From Epiperipatus broadwayi (lineage: Eukaryota; Onychophora; Udeonychophora; Euonychophora; Peripatidae), in assembly GCA_028023455.1 (NCBI GenBank), contig JAQFVV010012441.1, positions 7,760,625 through 7,824,624 of the forward strand: a stretch of DNA of 64,000 nucleotides, given 5' to 3'. Under the pieces are notes generated by a model. The model did not search any database, was not told the origin of the DNA, and saw only the letters and a list, made by a program, of their open reading frames with translations. Of this stretch, positions 11,222 through 23,500 are shown piece by piece (within the stretch, counting starts at the first letter, position 1; the number at the start of each line of letters is the position of its first letter). The position numbers and the translations under genes are program-made.

Positions 11222-11462
11222 AATAACAATAAAAATAATAAATATAATGGTAATTAATTATTATATACAGTCTTTCAATCTGCAGAAGCACTTTTGATTA
11301 ATACCTTAACCTGCTTAACTGCCCTTAAATTTAATGGCATTAACTCCATTAAATTAAAAGGCAGTTGAGGCAAGTTAAGGAATTAACCAAAAGTACTTCT
11401 GCATATTGAAAGAATGTATATAACAATTAATTACCATTATATTTATTATTTTTATTGTTATT
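11222..11462. repeat. Foldback, arms ~115 bp
   Basis: The two halves pair around 11340. Outer ends are AATAACAATAAAAATAATAA and its complement. Inner blocks are GCAGAAGCACTTTTGATTAA against TTAACCAAAAGTACTTCTGC, and AACCTGCTTAACTGCC against GGCAGTTGAGGCAAGTT. A few mismatches are present. The sequence matches no other family in the window. Confidence 0.8.
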
Positions 11463-11548
11463 ACAATAGTTTTTTATTAATGGATATTTTATTTTATTTG
11501 TGTTATATATATATATAGTAATACAATATTTTCAATGAATGTTTGAAT

Positions 11549-11718
11549 GGAAATCTTGAACGTGTGGAGTAATCCATTTAAATCAACTTAATTAGAAAGC
11601 ACTTAACTTAGAATTTTTTTTGGATGGATCAGTCTGCAGTTTACTTTGACTCTTGGCCTAAGGCAGTTATAGTTAAGTGTTTTCTAATTAAGTTGATTTA
11701 AATGGATTAAAGATTTCC
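11549..11718. repeat. Foldback, arms ~55 bp
   Basis: GGAAATCTT pairs with AAGATTTCC at the outside. Further in, AATCCATTTAAATCAACTTA with the adjoining TTAGAAAGCACTTAACT pairs with AGTTAAGTGTTTTCTAATTAA and the complementary AT-rich run. The ~60-bp spacer includes TCAGTCTGCAGTTTACTTTG. Arms differ by about one base plus an outer insertion. Confidence 0.8.
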
Positions 11719-11924
11719 ATGTTTATATATATTATGAACTCCAATAATATAAATGTATTTTTCCCCACATATGGGTGCTATTAAAGTATAGCTCTGAAAA
11801 TAGTCTGTCAAATATTATACTAGTTCAAACAATAAATGAATTACCATGTTAGAAAAAAAATCAAATGATTTCTCAAGATTCATTTCCTTTGAACTAACTT
11901 AATTGCATATCTCAAATCAGTATA

Positions 11925-12605
11925 CTCTCCCAAATATATTAATCATCATTCATTAAACATTCTGAATAATGATCAATAATTATGAAACCCAAATCAATAT
12001 ATTCTCTCAAATATCTTCATCATTACAATCTGAATGATTGATAATTATTTAGTGAAGAGCACTATATTTTCCCAGATACCTTTATCATCACTCATAACAA
12101 TCTGAATAATAATTGATCATCAATAAGTCCTGGTCAATATACTCTATCAAATATCTTCATTTTCACTTAAGTAATAATCTAAATGATGATCTATCATCAG
12201 CTATCCCAGATTAGTATACCTTCCAAGTTCAGTCCAAATCAATACACCCTCCCAAATATCTTAATCATTATTTATGTGACAATCTGAATAATGACTGATA
12301 AGTGATTATCCCTGGCAATATATCTTCCCAAATATTTTTATTGTCATTAAGATATCCAATATGAATGAGTTACAATTACTTAGCTTAGATCAATATATTC
12401 TCAAATATCTTCATAACTCATATGGCAATGTGAATTATTGATCATTATTTAGTCCAGATTCCAAATATCTTCATTGTCGCTTATATAAGAATCTGACTGA
12501 TGATTGATCATTTGCTATTCCAGATCAATATATCCTCCAAATATCTTCATCGTTTCAATCATCAGTTTGCCTTGGTCACTATATCCTTCATCACCACTCC
12601 TACGA
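11925..12605. repeat. Decayed ~75-bp minisatellite, about nine units
   Basis: The phrase CAATATATYCTCYCAAATATCTTCATC, then CAATCTGAATGATGATTGATCA, then TTAGTCCAGAT recurs. CAAATAT-like cores lie near 11930, 12005, 12072, 12145, 12245, 12325, 12397, 12460 and 12535, a spacing of 60-100 bp with a mode near 75. Units differ by substitutions and small indels, so the array is old. No coding potential. Confidence 0.8.
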
Positions 12606-13693
12606 CAAACTGAATGATGATGAAGTCTTATGTTCGCATATAGTGATCTATGCCAACTGACAAAATTATTCAGCGGAAATGCATTTTGGGATCATTCGCT
12701 TTTTTCCTGATATTTTTACTCTTTTGTTTGAAGTTGTGTAATAGATGAAAGATTTTCAAATATATATATACAGCATTACACAATATCTTTAACTTAAGTA
12801 AAAACATATTTAATTTTAGAAATAAAAACAAAATATTGTTGAATAAAAAGTAAATGAAAATTGCTTTAAACTTCATTTAAACAAAAGTAGTAATTTTAAT
12901 CAATGTTTCCACTTGTCTGTAGTTCACACCTCATTTTTCAAATATATGCGTATATATATAATATGCGTGTCACAGCTAATCCACTTACATCAGTCATTAC
13001 ATAGATTATATTTAATCAGTGGACATCTAAAGCAATTTACTGTTCACAATCTCTCAAAGGGATATCCATTTCCTGCAAAAATAATGCTTTCTAAAACTTT
13101 GAGGATAAAGAATTCATTCAATTTAGAAAAAAGAGGAGGGACCTCATTGGACCGCATCACTCCTGAGAATTGAATCCACCAATCACATGGCTTTCTTTTT
13201 TTTTTTTTTTTTTTATGTAGAAAAAAAAGGTGTTAAGATAAAGTTGTTCGAAGCAACTCATAGTAATAAAACTTGTTAATGAGGTTCCCATCTTTAATCC
13301 ACTTTACATTCTTCTGTGAGATGAATTGATGTATAATCCGCATAATGTATTTTTTTTTCCTTTTATTATTATATTTTAGTTTTCATAAAGTAATAAAAAC
13401 AGAACTTCAAACTTCAACGAAATGATGAAAGAAATATAAGTTGGATAGTGAAAATGTTGAATTAATTGAACAAATCCGTTAAAACAATAAAATTTTTAAA
13501 ACGTTGATTTAGTTAGTATGAATGTGTGTGTATATATATACAGGTAATGGAGCAATTTCTATTATTTACAATTTATTTAGAGTTTAATTGAATGCGATTT
13601 TGGAGTAAAGAATTTTTTTTACCTGACTTTTTTTTCTTCTGTTGTTTGGCTTTTTCTAAAAATAAATAGATTCTATTTTAAAAAAAGGAAAAA
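12606..13693. other. Unassigned AT-rich DNA with a poly(T) tract
   Basis: No gene recognised. A run of about 23 T at 13193-13215 could be the reverse-strand tail of a retroposed element, but I see no body. Open frames here (68 and 86 codons) have no supporting features. Confidence 0.4.
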
Positions 13694-13788
13694 GGTGGTC
13701 GAAAGGTCAGCGCGACTGCCTTACAAGCAGTTGCCCGGGTTGCGAATTCGCGTCCCGGCCGATGCTATGACACCTGGGAAAAAAAAAA
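13694..13788 (+). mobile_element. tRNA-derived SINE
   Basis: A tRNA-like head reads GGTGGTCGAAAGGTCAGCGC, then an anticodon arm CTGC-CTTACAA-GCAG whose loop would give anticodon UAC (Val type), then a disturbed B-box region (CGGGTTGCGAATTCGCGTCC). It ends in CGGCCGATGCTATGACACC and a poly(A) tail. The extra bases in the T arm and the A tail argue for a SINE rather than a working tRNA gene. It is GC-rich against its surroundings. Confidence 0.7.
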
Positions 13789-16440
13789 AGGAAAAAGAAA
13801 TATTAATATAAAAATCGTAATTTATATCTTTTACTTTAAACTAGGCAAACGTATAAAATCCAAATAAAATTAATATATATTCATTCATACACACAAATGT
13901 AGATAGAATCATGGTATTATGGTTAATATTCTGATAGACCTACTAACCTGAATTCAAATTCAAATTGAATTCAATTATTGATCAGAAAATGGGTGTTATT
14001 TTTTGAGAAAGAATAAAACATAAAACTGCGAAAATTCTCAACAATTATTATTCACTAATCTAACAAGGAATGTCTTCTCTGCGGGATATTTTTTGTACTA
14101 GTCTATTCTTTCACTTTGAATTATATAGTACAAGTTGTATCATAAATTCATCTTTTTGTGAGTTTATATGTGACCTTTAAGATATAATTTATTAGTATAT
14201 TTACATTAAAAATGAAAATTTTAATATGATTATTGTAACACTTAATATCCCTTAAGGAATGAGGATGAACGCATCTAACTATAGTCAGACCTAGGGTCTT
14301 CATGTAGGATGCCATGAATGATATAAAAATCTGATTCATAATTACATCTATTTCAAATATGATAATTTAATATTTAAACATACATTATAGATACAACTTA
14401 GACCAGTTCATCGAATCTTCACCTCTCTTTAATATTCCATTATGCTCAGTATTCGAACTCAGGGTTAATTTTGCACTTTTCTTCATGGGTCAATTGATAT
14501 TCTGTAGCAATGATAATACTTTTATATAAGTTCGACGGATTCCCACAATTCCTTCTAACCAAGTTATCATGATGTTAAATCAGGATAATATGTAAATGTG
14601 AAAATATGTAGTCAATTTTATTTCATTATGAAAATAAAATAAATAATTTAAATAAATCAGAGACCTCCTTAGATTTAAAATAAATTTAATAATAATTTAT
14701 TAATTGAAAACAATTTAAATTTATCTCTATATAACAAATTTTAAATTATGAGTGTTTTACATAAGTTTTAAAATTATACCCCCCCCCCATATCCCATAGT
14801 AGATATGTATCATAACACAAACAATATTTAATAGGTTGTAAAAATAAATAAAATTTTATAATTCCAAAGATTATGATAACACTAACTAATTAGATTTAAA
14901 TTAAACAATGAAAGTATAAATGAGGACTTTCGTAATATTAAATCCTTTTGAGGGAATTCCATTTTCATAAGACCTCCCATCTATGTATCAGTCCCTATCA
15001 CTGAAAAAAAAGATCTTTCATTTAAGGATACTAGTCATTTATACTGAATAATAAATGAACAAATATTAATAAATTAATTAACTTAATAATTCGGTCATGT
15101 CATAAGTGAATGAATTTAATATGAAGAACAATAAAATCTTACCTTCATATTAAGTTTAATTATTAACCTAGTCAGGTTGCTGCATAAAAAAGATCTAAAT
15201 TTTATTAAATAAAAAAAAAACAAATTTAACCCAATGATCTTTTTCCCATTTTTCATGTAATGATTTTCCAAAATGGATTATTCCAATGTAAGTAAGAAGG
15301 TTTTAAAGGCAAAAGAAATAAAATTAAATAATTATAGATATTGATACACAAAAATAATATGATATATTTAAAGTTTAATCATCAATCATCAGTGAGGCAA
15401 TCAGTATACTCCATTGTTTCATAAATATTCCTCTCACATGATATTGAAATCCCTTTCCTTAAATTATCTCACTGTAAACCAAATTTGGATATTGAATTAT
15501 ATATATATATATATTGTATATATTTATTTAAAAAAAATAAAACATAAATAAAATTATATAAAAAAAAAAACTTAAAAAACTAAAATTAAAATTTTTAATA
15601 TATATAATCCATGATGACAACTTTAAAAACTATTTTAAAAAATAAAAATATTTAAAGTATTTTTTTGTTTAAAAATAAATATAATAAAGATATTAAAAAT
15701 ATAAATAATTTATTTCTATAATCTTAGAAAATGGAAATGATAGTCTTATAATTAAATATTTTCAAAACAAACTAGCTAAATTTAAATAAATTAAATGGTC
15801 GATAGATAAAAAAATTAAATAAATCAAAATAAAATGTCAACACTAATTGAAACACAGAGGATTAGTGAGTCTTCATTTAACAAAATTTAGATAAAAACTA
15901 ATAAAAATATAAACAGATTATTATTATAATTTTACTGAATACTAAATATTTATAATACTATATCAATTTTACATAATCCAATAAAATTAAATTTCGACAA
16001 CCACTAACCCCTAACAGTTAACAAAAAAATGAATGTTTTAAAAGAAAAAAAAATCTATATAATGACACAAATACTCGAATCTGTAAATATAAATTTCAAT
16101 TAATTTCTTTTAAATAATACATATAACAATAATAATCAATCCAAAAAAAAAATAATAAAAGAAACCTACTGACCAAGAAAGAACCTAAACAATATAACTA
16201 TACATTTGCTATTTCAATCATTTCATTTTTTATTTAATTATTTATTTTTGTTTAACTAGGTTATTTATTTCTATCTGTTAAATAAAATGTATTAAATTAA
16301 AGTTGGGTGTAGATAGCTGCATGGATAAAGAGTAAAACTTTAAATTCGTTTATGTTTAATTTAAAGGATTTTAGTGTAGGCTATTTGTTTGTAGTTGGGC
16401 AAGCTTGTGGAAGGATATATGGGTGTTTAAATTAATGTAA
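13789..16440. other. Very A+T-rich unassigned DNA
   Basis: From about 14600 to 16150 the sequence is dominated by A/T homopolymer runs and simple AAAT motifs, with isolated oddities such as CCCCCCCCC near 14780. No gene, RNA or repeat family is recognised. Confidence 0.5.
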
Positions 16441-17060
16441 GGAGGTGTTTAGTACAGGCAAGTGCCAACTGAAGCTGACCCCAAAGGCCAACAGAGAGGT
16501 GGTAGAGTATTTTGATTGACCCCTTTGCCTTGGCGGGTTTAGGGCACCCCCCCCCCCTTTAAAAAAAAAAATATAACATGATCCTTAGTCTAACGACGCC
16601 CTTCCTGACTACCGGACATTCCCAAAAAACCGCGCGACCAACCTTCTTACTGGTCAAAATATATCTGGGCGATTGGGGCCAACTTTAGCGGGATGAAGAA
16701 GTTTTGTAAGTTTTAGTGGAAAAAAAAGTAGATAAGTTGCTAAGTAAAAAAAAAAACCACGCGATCTATTTAAAATTTGAATTTAAGAAAAAAAATAAGT
16801 TAAAACCTAAAAAAAATTATTCTCAATTTTAAAGGCTAAAAAAACTATTTGGTAATTACGGGTGGCTTCTTTATTTTATTGTTCTAAATATTTAATATAT
16901 ACTTTGAGAATAGAAACTGAAACTATAAAGTTTAAAACCGCACTCTAGGCGGACCTTGGGCAAACGTCAGAAAAACGAAATTGAACAACCGACGCCCTTT
17001 TCTAGGCCAAGCCGGGGCGGGTGCGAATGTTTTGGGTGTCGGGATTTGGTATATTAAGCA
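16441..17060. other. Segment of anomalous composition
   Basis: Between 16460 and 16680 and again at 16940-17040 the sequence is much richer in G+C, with CpG-containing words (CCGCGCGACC, AGCCGGGGCGGG), a run of 10-11 C next to a run of A at 16548-16571, and many short homopolymers. No reading frame, repeat family or RNA is recognised. It could be decayed upstream LINE sequence, a different element, or poorly corrected sequence. Confidence 0.35.
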
Positions 17061-17669
17061 TTTCAGTAGGAATGACTAATTACACTGCTTTAGGTTAGAA
17101 CAATAGCATTCAATCCTATGGCAAAATGTCTTTACTCATGACACATTTTTTATAACTTAAAATCTTCTTAAAATTAATTTATTTAAATATATAAATATGT
17201 TTGCCATCAAATGGCAGCCTGGGTCCGCAATCAGGGGATTCTTAGCACCCTCCGCCTTCGGCCACCAGCTGCTGCCGTGGTTGGTGACTTTACAGCCTCC
17301 TGGAAATAAGGGCCATGCTTTATTTTTGTCTGTCATAATTGTATATATATATGGGAAAAATATTTATCATTTACACAAACATTCATTCTGCCTTATCAGG
17401 CACTGAGAAGACCACGGTGTTTCTTGATCTTAAACTCAGAGGTAAAAAGCCAATAAACTTACCACGCTGGCTAATGCGTGTTGGTGAGCAGCCCATCCAT
17501 GTTCGTATACTATATGAATAATCACATAGTAATAACAGCTGCAACGACAAGAACGTATGGAGTGGACATTAGGAATTTGCCCTGCTCGGTTCCTTTAAGG
17601 CCTCCAAGAGGAATCAAAGGGTCTCCTTTCAGTTAATAGCAACTTTTTATTTAGATACTTACAACTGCA

Positions 17670-19361
17670 GATCACTTTCAAGTGAAGGAAGATTGCAAGA
17701 ATTAGAAGAAGAACGAACTGTCTTATATTAAATGGGACATTATTGGACTTTGTGAAGTTAGAAGAAAAGGAGAAGAAACAATTGATTTAAAAAGTGGACA
17801 TATACTCTATTATAAAGGCACACATATTGGAAATACAAGTGGAGTAGGATTCATTATAAATAAAAAGTGGAAGAACAATATTGTGGAGATTTATGGTGTA
17901 TCGGACAGAGTGGCAAGATTAGTTATACAACTTAATAGCAGATACCAAATGCAGATAATTCAGGTTTATGCCCCAACAAGTTCTCATAGTGATGAAGTAG
18001 TAGAAGATTTTTATATGGATGTACAAAAGGCTTTTGATCAGAGTAAACAACATTTTAAAATTGTTATGGGAGACTTTAATGCTAGAATTGGTAGACAAAT
18101 GAAAGATGAAATTGCTGTAGGTAATTTTGGTTATGGTAATAGAAATGAGAGAGGACATAGACTTGTGGAGTTTGCAGAAAAAGAAAATCTTTATATTATG
18201 AATTCATTTTTTGAGAAAAATGTTAAAAGGAAATGGACATGGAAGCATCCAAATGAAGGTATAGCAGAATTGGATTATATTTTGACTAACAGAAAATACA
18301 TATTTCAAGATTGTAATGTTCTTAATAAATTTAATACAGGAAGTGATCATCGATTAGTAAGGTGTAAGTTAGGTGTTAATGTAAAACTAGAAAGACAAAA
18401 ATTATTAAGAAAAACAATATTTACAGTTGATATTCCTAATCTTCAGAACCATTCTAATGAATTTAAATTAGAACTTACAAATAGGTTTCAAGTGTTAGGA
18501 GACTTTGAACATGATACAGATTTGAATGAAATTAATATGAAAATAACTGATACACTTTTAAAAACTGCAACAAACATAGCTGGTAGAAAAAAGCAGCAAT
18601 TGACTAATAAAATTTCTACTGAGACTAGAGAATTTATGAAGAAAAGAAGGAATATGAAGATATACAAAAATGATGTATTAAAAAGAATTGAATATCTCGA
18701 ATTTTGTAAAATGGTACGGAAAAGAGTTGAAAATGATATAAGAAAGTATAACTGTGAAATAGCAAGGAAAGCTGTAGAAGAAAATAAAAGTCTCAAAAAT
18801 GTTAAACAACATTTTGGTATTGGTAGGAAATTTATATCTACAATCAGAAAAAAAGATGGAATTATTACTAAAAAGAGAGATGACATCATGAAATGGATAG
18901 AAGATTTTTATCAAGAATTATATAGTAATAAAGAACAAGTACCTCCTATATCTATTACATCTTCCAAATTGCCCAGAATTTTAAATGAAGAAGTGAGACA
19001 TACATTTAAGTGTATGAAGAAAGGAAAGGCTCCAGGAAATGATGCAATTATAATTGATATATTAAAAGAAGCAGGTGAAGAAATAGAAACAATTTTAGCA
19101 AAGTCATATACCAAATGTCTAAATGATAAAGATGTACCGGAAGATTGGAAGAATGCAGTAATAATATTAATATTTAAAAAAGGTGATAAAGAAGATATTA
19201 GAAATTACAGACCTATCAGCCTTTTATCAGTTTTATATAAAATTTTTACCAAGATAATTACAACTCGTCTACAGAGAACTTTGGATTTTCACCAACCAAG
19301 AGAACAAGCTGGATTTAAAAGTGGTTTAAATCCACCAACCAAGAGAACAAGCTGGATTTAA
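17670..19361 (+). pseudogene. LINE endonuclease and N-terminal RT part, frameshifted
   Basis: The frame starts as CRSLSSEGRLQELEEE near 17668, shifts near 17718, then continues WDIIGLCEVRRKGEE and is open to 19361. The endonuclease/exonuclease/phosphatase fold is shown by LCEVRR (catalytic Glu), IQVYAPTS (~17958), VMGDFNARIG (~18063) and SDHRLVRCKL (~18343). A lysine-rich linker follows, then the RT fingers (GKAPGNDAI ~19030, RNYRPISLLSVLYKIFT ~19200, REQAGFKSG ~19300). It would nick chromosomal DNA and prime reverse transcription. The frame ends early because a 43-bp tandem duplication at 19290-19375 shifts it. Confidence 0.88.
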
Positions 19362-19375
19362 AAGTGGTTTTAGTA
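19290..19375. repeat. 43-bp tandem duplication inside the LINE
   Basis: CACCAACCAAGAGAACAAGC with the following GGATTTAAAAGTGGTTT occurs at 19290 and again 43 bp later at 19333, nearly identical. 43 is not a multiple of three, so this single event separates the two open frames of the LINE. Confidence 0.95.
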
Positions 19376-20511
19376 CAATAGATCATATCCAGGTACTGAG
19401 AGAAGTCATAGAAAGGACAAACGAATATGAGTTGTCATTATGTTTTGGATTTGTAGATTATGAAAAGGCATTCGATTCTATACACATTTCTTCAGTGATT
19501 AAAGCATTGGATCATCAAGGTATAGATCCAGGATATTGTCATATTTTAAAGAATATTTATAAAAATGCAACAGCAACAATTAAATTACATAATGATACTG
19601 GAAAAATCAACATTGAGAAAGGTGTAAGACCGGGTGACTCCATATCTCCAAAACTCTTTACAGCAGTGCTGCAAGAAGTATTTTGTGGATTAAAATGGGA
19701 AACTAAAGGAGTGAAAGTAAATGGAGAGTATTTAAGTCATTTAGATTTCACAGATGATGTAGTTGTTTTTGCAAATAATGCTTCAGAGCTGCAGGAAATG
19801 TTGCAGGAGTTAGCAGATGAAAGTAGAAAAGTAGGACTAAAGATAAATGTTAAAAAGACTAAAGTAATGTTTAATCGATTTGCTCAAAATATGAAAATAA
19901 AGATTGATTATGAAGAATTAGAAGAAGTTAACAGTTACAAATACCTTGGTCAGATTATTAATACAGATGGAAACATAATGGAGGAAATTAATCATAGAAT
20001 TAAACTTGGTTGGAGTGCTTTTGGTAGAAATAACTTGATACTAAAAGGAAATATGCCTATGTGTTTGAAAAGGATGGTTTTTAACAAATGTGTTTTACCA
20101 GTTCTTACTTATGGATCTGAGACTTGGGCTCTTAATAGAAGAGCAATACAGAGACTTCAGACCACTCAAAGGAGTATGGAGAGATGTATGTTGGGAGTAA
20201 CAAGAAGAGATCGAAAACACAATGTATGGGTAAGACAACAAACAGGTGTTACTGACCTTATTGAAAAAATTAAAAGATTGAAATGGAGTTGGGCTGGACA
20301 TATTGCTAGAAGAGATGATAATAGATGGACAATTGAAATTTTAAACTGGATTCCAAGAGATTGTAAAAGACCCAGAAAGAGACCACATGCGAGATGGATG
20401 GATGAAATAAGAAAATGTGCAAGGGTGTTGTGGAGAAGAGAAGCTAAAGATCGGAGAAGATGGATTAAACTTGGAGAGACCTTCATCCTGCAGTGGATTG
20501 ATAATGGTTGA
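19333..20511 (+). pseudogene. LINE RT palm, thumb and C-terminus after the frameshift
   Basis: Reading resumes in the second copy of the 43-bp duplication (FKSGFSTIDHIQVLREV) and is open to TGA at 20509-20511. The first ATG in frame lies at about 19432, but translation from there is not implied. Visible motifs are DYEKAFDSI (palm), GVRPGDSISPKLF, and the catalytic box, here FTDD (19747-19758) where the truncated copy at 7666 has FADD. SYKYLGQIINTDG follows, then LPVLTYGSETWALN and the WAGHIARR / RWTIEILNWIPRD tail. The Ala-to-Thr change next to the catalytic aspartates would probably impair catalysis. Confidence 0.88.
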
Positions 20512-20528
20512 TGATGATGATGATGATA

Positions 20529-23500
20529 AATATGTTTGATGACATTGATCTTCCTTGAAATTCAAGTTTAGAATGATATCATTAAAAATTTCTCTAATTA
20601 ATATGTTAAAGATAATTTCACTTTTGAAATTATTATTGATGATATTAAAGAGTAGTTTATTTACTCTTTACTTGAGTGTTATTAGAGTTCTCTGCTAATG
20701 AAGATTTTATAAACAAGGGAAATTCATCCAAACTATTGATCCATCTTTCTGATGTGTTTGGTATTTGAACACAGCAAAATAAATATGCATAGTGATTAGT
20801 TCATTTGTAAAAAATGGAACTGATGTGGAAATTAGTTGATTTAGTGAAATTGACTTCCAGTAATTAGCATGTGTTAAATTACTATTTCATTTCATGATTT
20901 TTGTATTCAATTATTGTTGAATGTATCATAATTAATAATTCCATAACTGAGTTCTAATTTTATTTCCTTCACATTTGGTTGCTAAGATATGGCTTTACCT
21001 TAGGTTATCTCTATGTTTTGAGTCTTAGTTAGTGATAATAGTTAACTAAATACTTATTTTATACAAATATATGAATGATTGAAATGCAATTATTTTAATA
21101 TTTGATTTCATTAAAATAACTATTTCTTTGACTTGAATTTTATTATTAAATTTTTATAATTTAATGTTTAAGTTATGTATTTGTGCATATGGGTATTTAA
21201 CGTAAAAGGATAATGTATTCACTGTATATTAATTAAAATTAAATGTTAAAGTGTATTGTTTGATATTGTATATAAACAAGTGAACCTAATAAGATTGTAA
21301 ACTACCCTTACATTATATTCCAAGATAAAAATAAAATGAGATACATATTTTTAAAGTCGTTGATTTAAATAAATAAAATGCATATTATCATATTCTTATC
21401 TCTGATCATAAGAGTTTTACACTTAAAAAATGACAAAATATAATTTAAAATATTATTTATTTCAAAAATAATGATCATATTTGAAATACAATGGAGACAC
21501 AATCAATAATGGCTATGTTTTTTGTTCTAAATCCTTCTCGCATGGATTGCATATCACTGCATAATAGTTCATATTTTATTAATAATTATTGACTGTAATA
21601 CAACAGTAATGTTTATTGTATGTTTCCACATACTCATGTATATATGTACAACAAATTATATGTACTATATAATTAAGATTACAATAAATATATATTAACA
21701 AAAATAGTAATGTAAATAGTAATTAATTGGTAACAACTTGACATTTTCTTTTGTTCCACATGGTGAGAGTCTTTGAAAATGTTCACCTTTACTACTGTAT
21801 GTAAATTTTATTTTATATTAAAACTCAATAAGTTGGACTTGATTTATTTTTAATTTAATTTTATTAATGCATTATATTCTAAAAAAAATCACATTTGATC
21901 TTTTTAAATATTTAAAAACTGACTTGTAAATCAAACGATGTATCATACACATCATCAACCAAGTTAGTGTAAACATTCTTTCAGAAAATGAATGATTTTT
22001 TTTTTTGCATTTTTTTTAATGTGAAGGAACAAAAGCCAGATTTATGACTAATATATAGAGTTGTACTTTAAAATATGATGTTTCCTTTATAATAATTACA
22101 ATATTGAAAATATTTTAACACAGTATCAATTCTGATAGATAATTATGTTATAGAAGCTATTGATTTTTTTCATTATATTACAGTCAAGTTTATTAACTTT
22201 TATTTCTATGAATAAAAAATAAATGAATAAATTGAAAGTTTATATGTTATTTCTTTTGTTTTAAATAATAACCAATTAGTGAGTAAAAATAATCAGAAAT
22301 ATTTTATAAACAAGCAAAAAATCCTATTTTATTTATAACAAAATTTTTGTGTGAAAATGTAACCAGAAGAAAGTAAATTCACAGAAAGCATTTTTTTGTG
22401 TGTGTCAAACAATGTGGTATGCCTTAGATCTAAACTGACTGTCCTTTAAACAAAAATGACTGCCCATAATATCCTGACCTCTTCACATTTTTTTCAAATA
22501 AAACAACAAAGCATTATGGGAAAAAGATATTATTAAAAATACAGAGTTTTAAAGCCATGGAATAATGAAGTTCTTTAGAAATAAACAAGGAATATTTTGT
22601 AAACAATAGAGAAAATAGTTAGATTAATAATAAATCATTTAACACATGTATTTTATTGTCTGTTTCACTTGTTCACATTCATTCAAAATATAATAAAAAA
22701 ACTTACTGAACTGCACCTTTATATTTTTTTTATAAAATGAACAATAAAGTGTGTAGGCTATTGAATTATAAAGCTGTTGATGTATCAAAAAATCATCACT
22801 TTTAAACAACTTGGGAGCTTTGAATAATACAGATAAAATAGACATCTCTGAAGAACCTAGGATGTTTGAAGCATGAGAAGCTGGTGATGTTTTATTTTGT
22901 TACATTTTTTTTAAAAAAATCTTACAGTGGGGAATTAATTTCTTTTTCTTTTGAATTCATCAAAATGATTGTGCAAGGGTTGTAATAATTTGGTATTTTT
23001 TCTGTGTAAACATAAAGAATTTTTCAAAGAATTATTTTCCACAATTGGACTCCTTAGAATTTATGCAATATGGAATATGTGATAATGTTCACATTGATGA
23101 TTTTGTTGGTCTCTTATTTTTTTTTTCTCATTCTTTACTGATGACAATGACATAATCAAGGTTTTTAAGTTTCCATTTGATAGACATTCAATATGTTCTG
23201 CTTCATTAGTCATATCAATAAACACATATTTCCTGAATTCTTGTGCAACTTGAATATTTTTTAACTTCTCCAATAATCTCTGGAAAGTTTGAAAAATCAT
23301 TAACAACCTATTCATATAATCTTTCACTATTACAGTTTTTGAATATAATTCATCTAATTAAGGTGGTGAATGATTTTTAGCCCTCCATTAGTTGAGAATT
23401 AGAGTTGAGGTGTGAGCTTTGACACATCAAACAATGTCTTAGCTAAAAGATTAAAACAGTGCAATAGTATTTGGGGATAAAAATACAATCTCTACATTTT

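Larger units (their letters stand above)
17195..20528 (+). mobile_element. RTE-type LINE, nearly full length, inactivated
   Basis: A GC-richer leader (17195-17680) precedes a reading frame for an apurinic-like endonuclease and a reverse transcriptase, ending in a (TGA)n 3' tail at 20511-20528. The tail, the single endonuclease-RT polyprotein and the C-terminal motifs fit the RTE group and relatives often annotated as craniofacial development protein 2-like. The leader has short frames (17197-17406, 17339-17521) that I do not recognise. They may be 5' UTR or a decayed ORF1. No target duplication could be fixed. Companion fragments are at 2090 (minus) and 7475. Confidence 0.88.

Noticed and set aside
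11925-12605. CRISPR-like array
   Set aside because: Units are diverged and variable in spacing, without constant repeats and unique spacers. The context is eukaryotic.
13694-13770. Functional tRNA-Val gene
   Set aside because: The T arm has extra bases, and a poly(A) tail follows a SINE-like 3' end.
18488-18914. Minus-strand open frames of 133 and 78 codons
   Set aside because: They are shadows of the LINE polyprotein on the plus strand.
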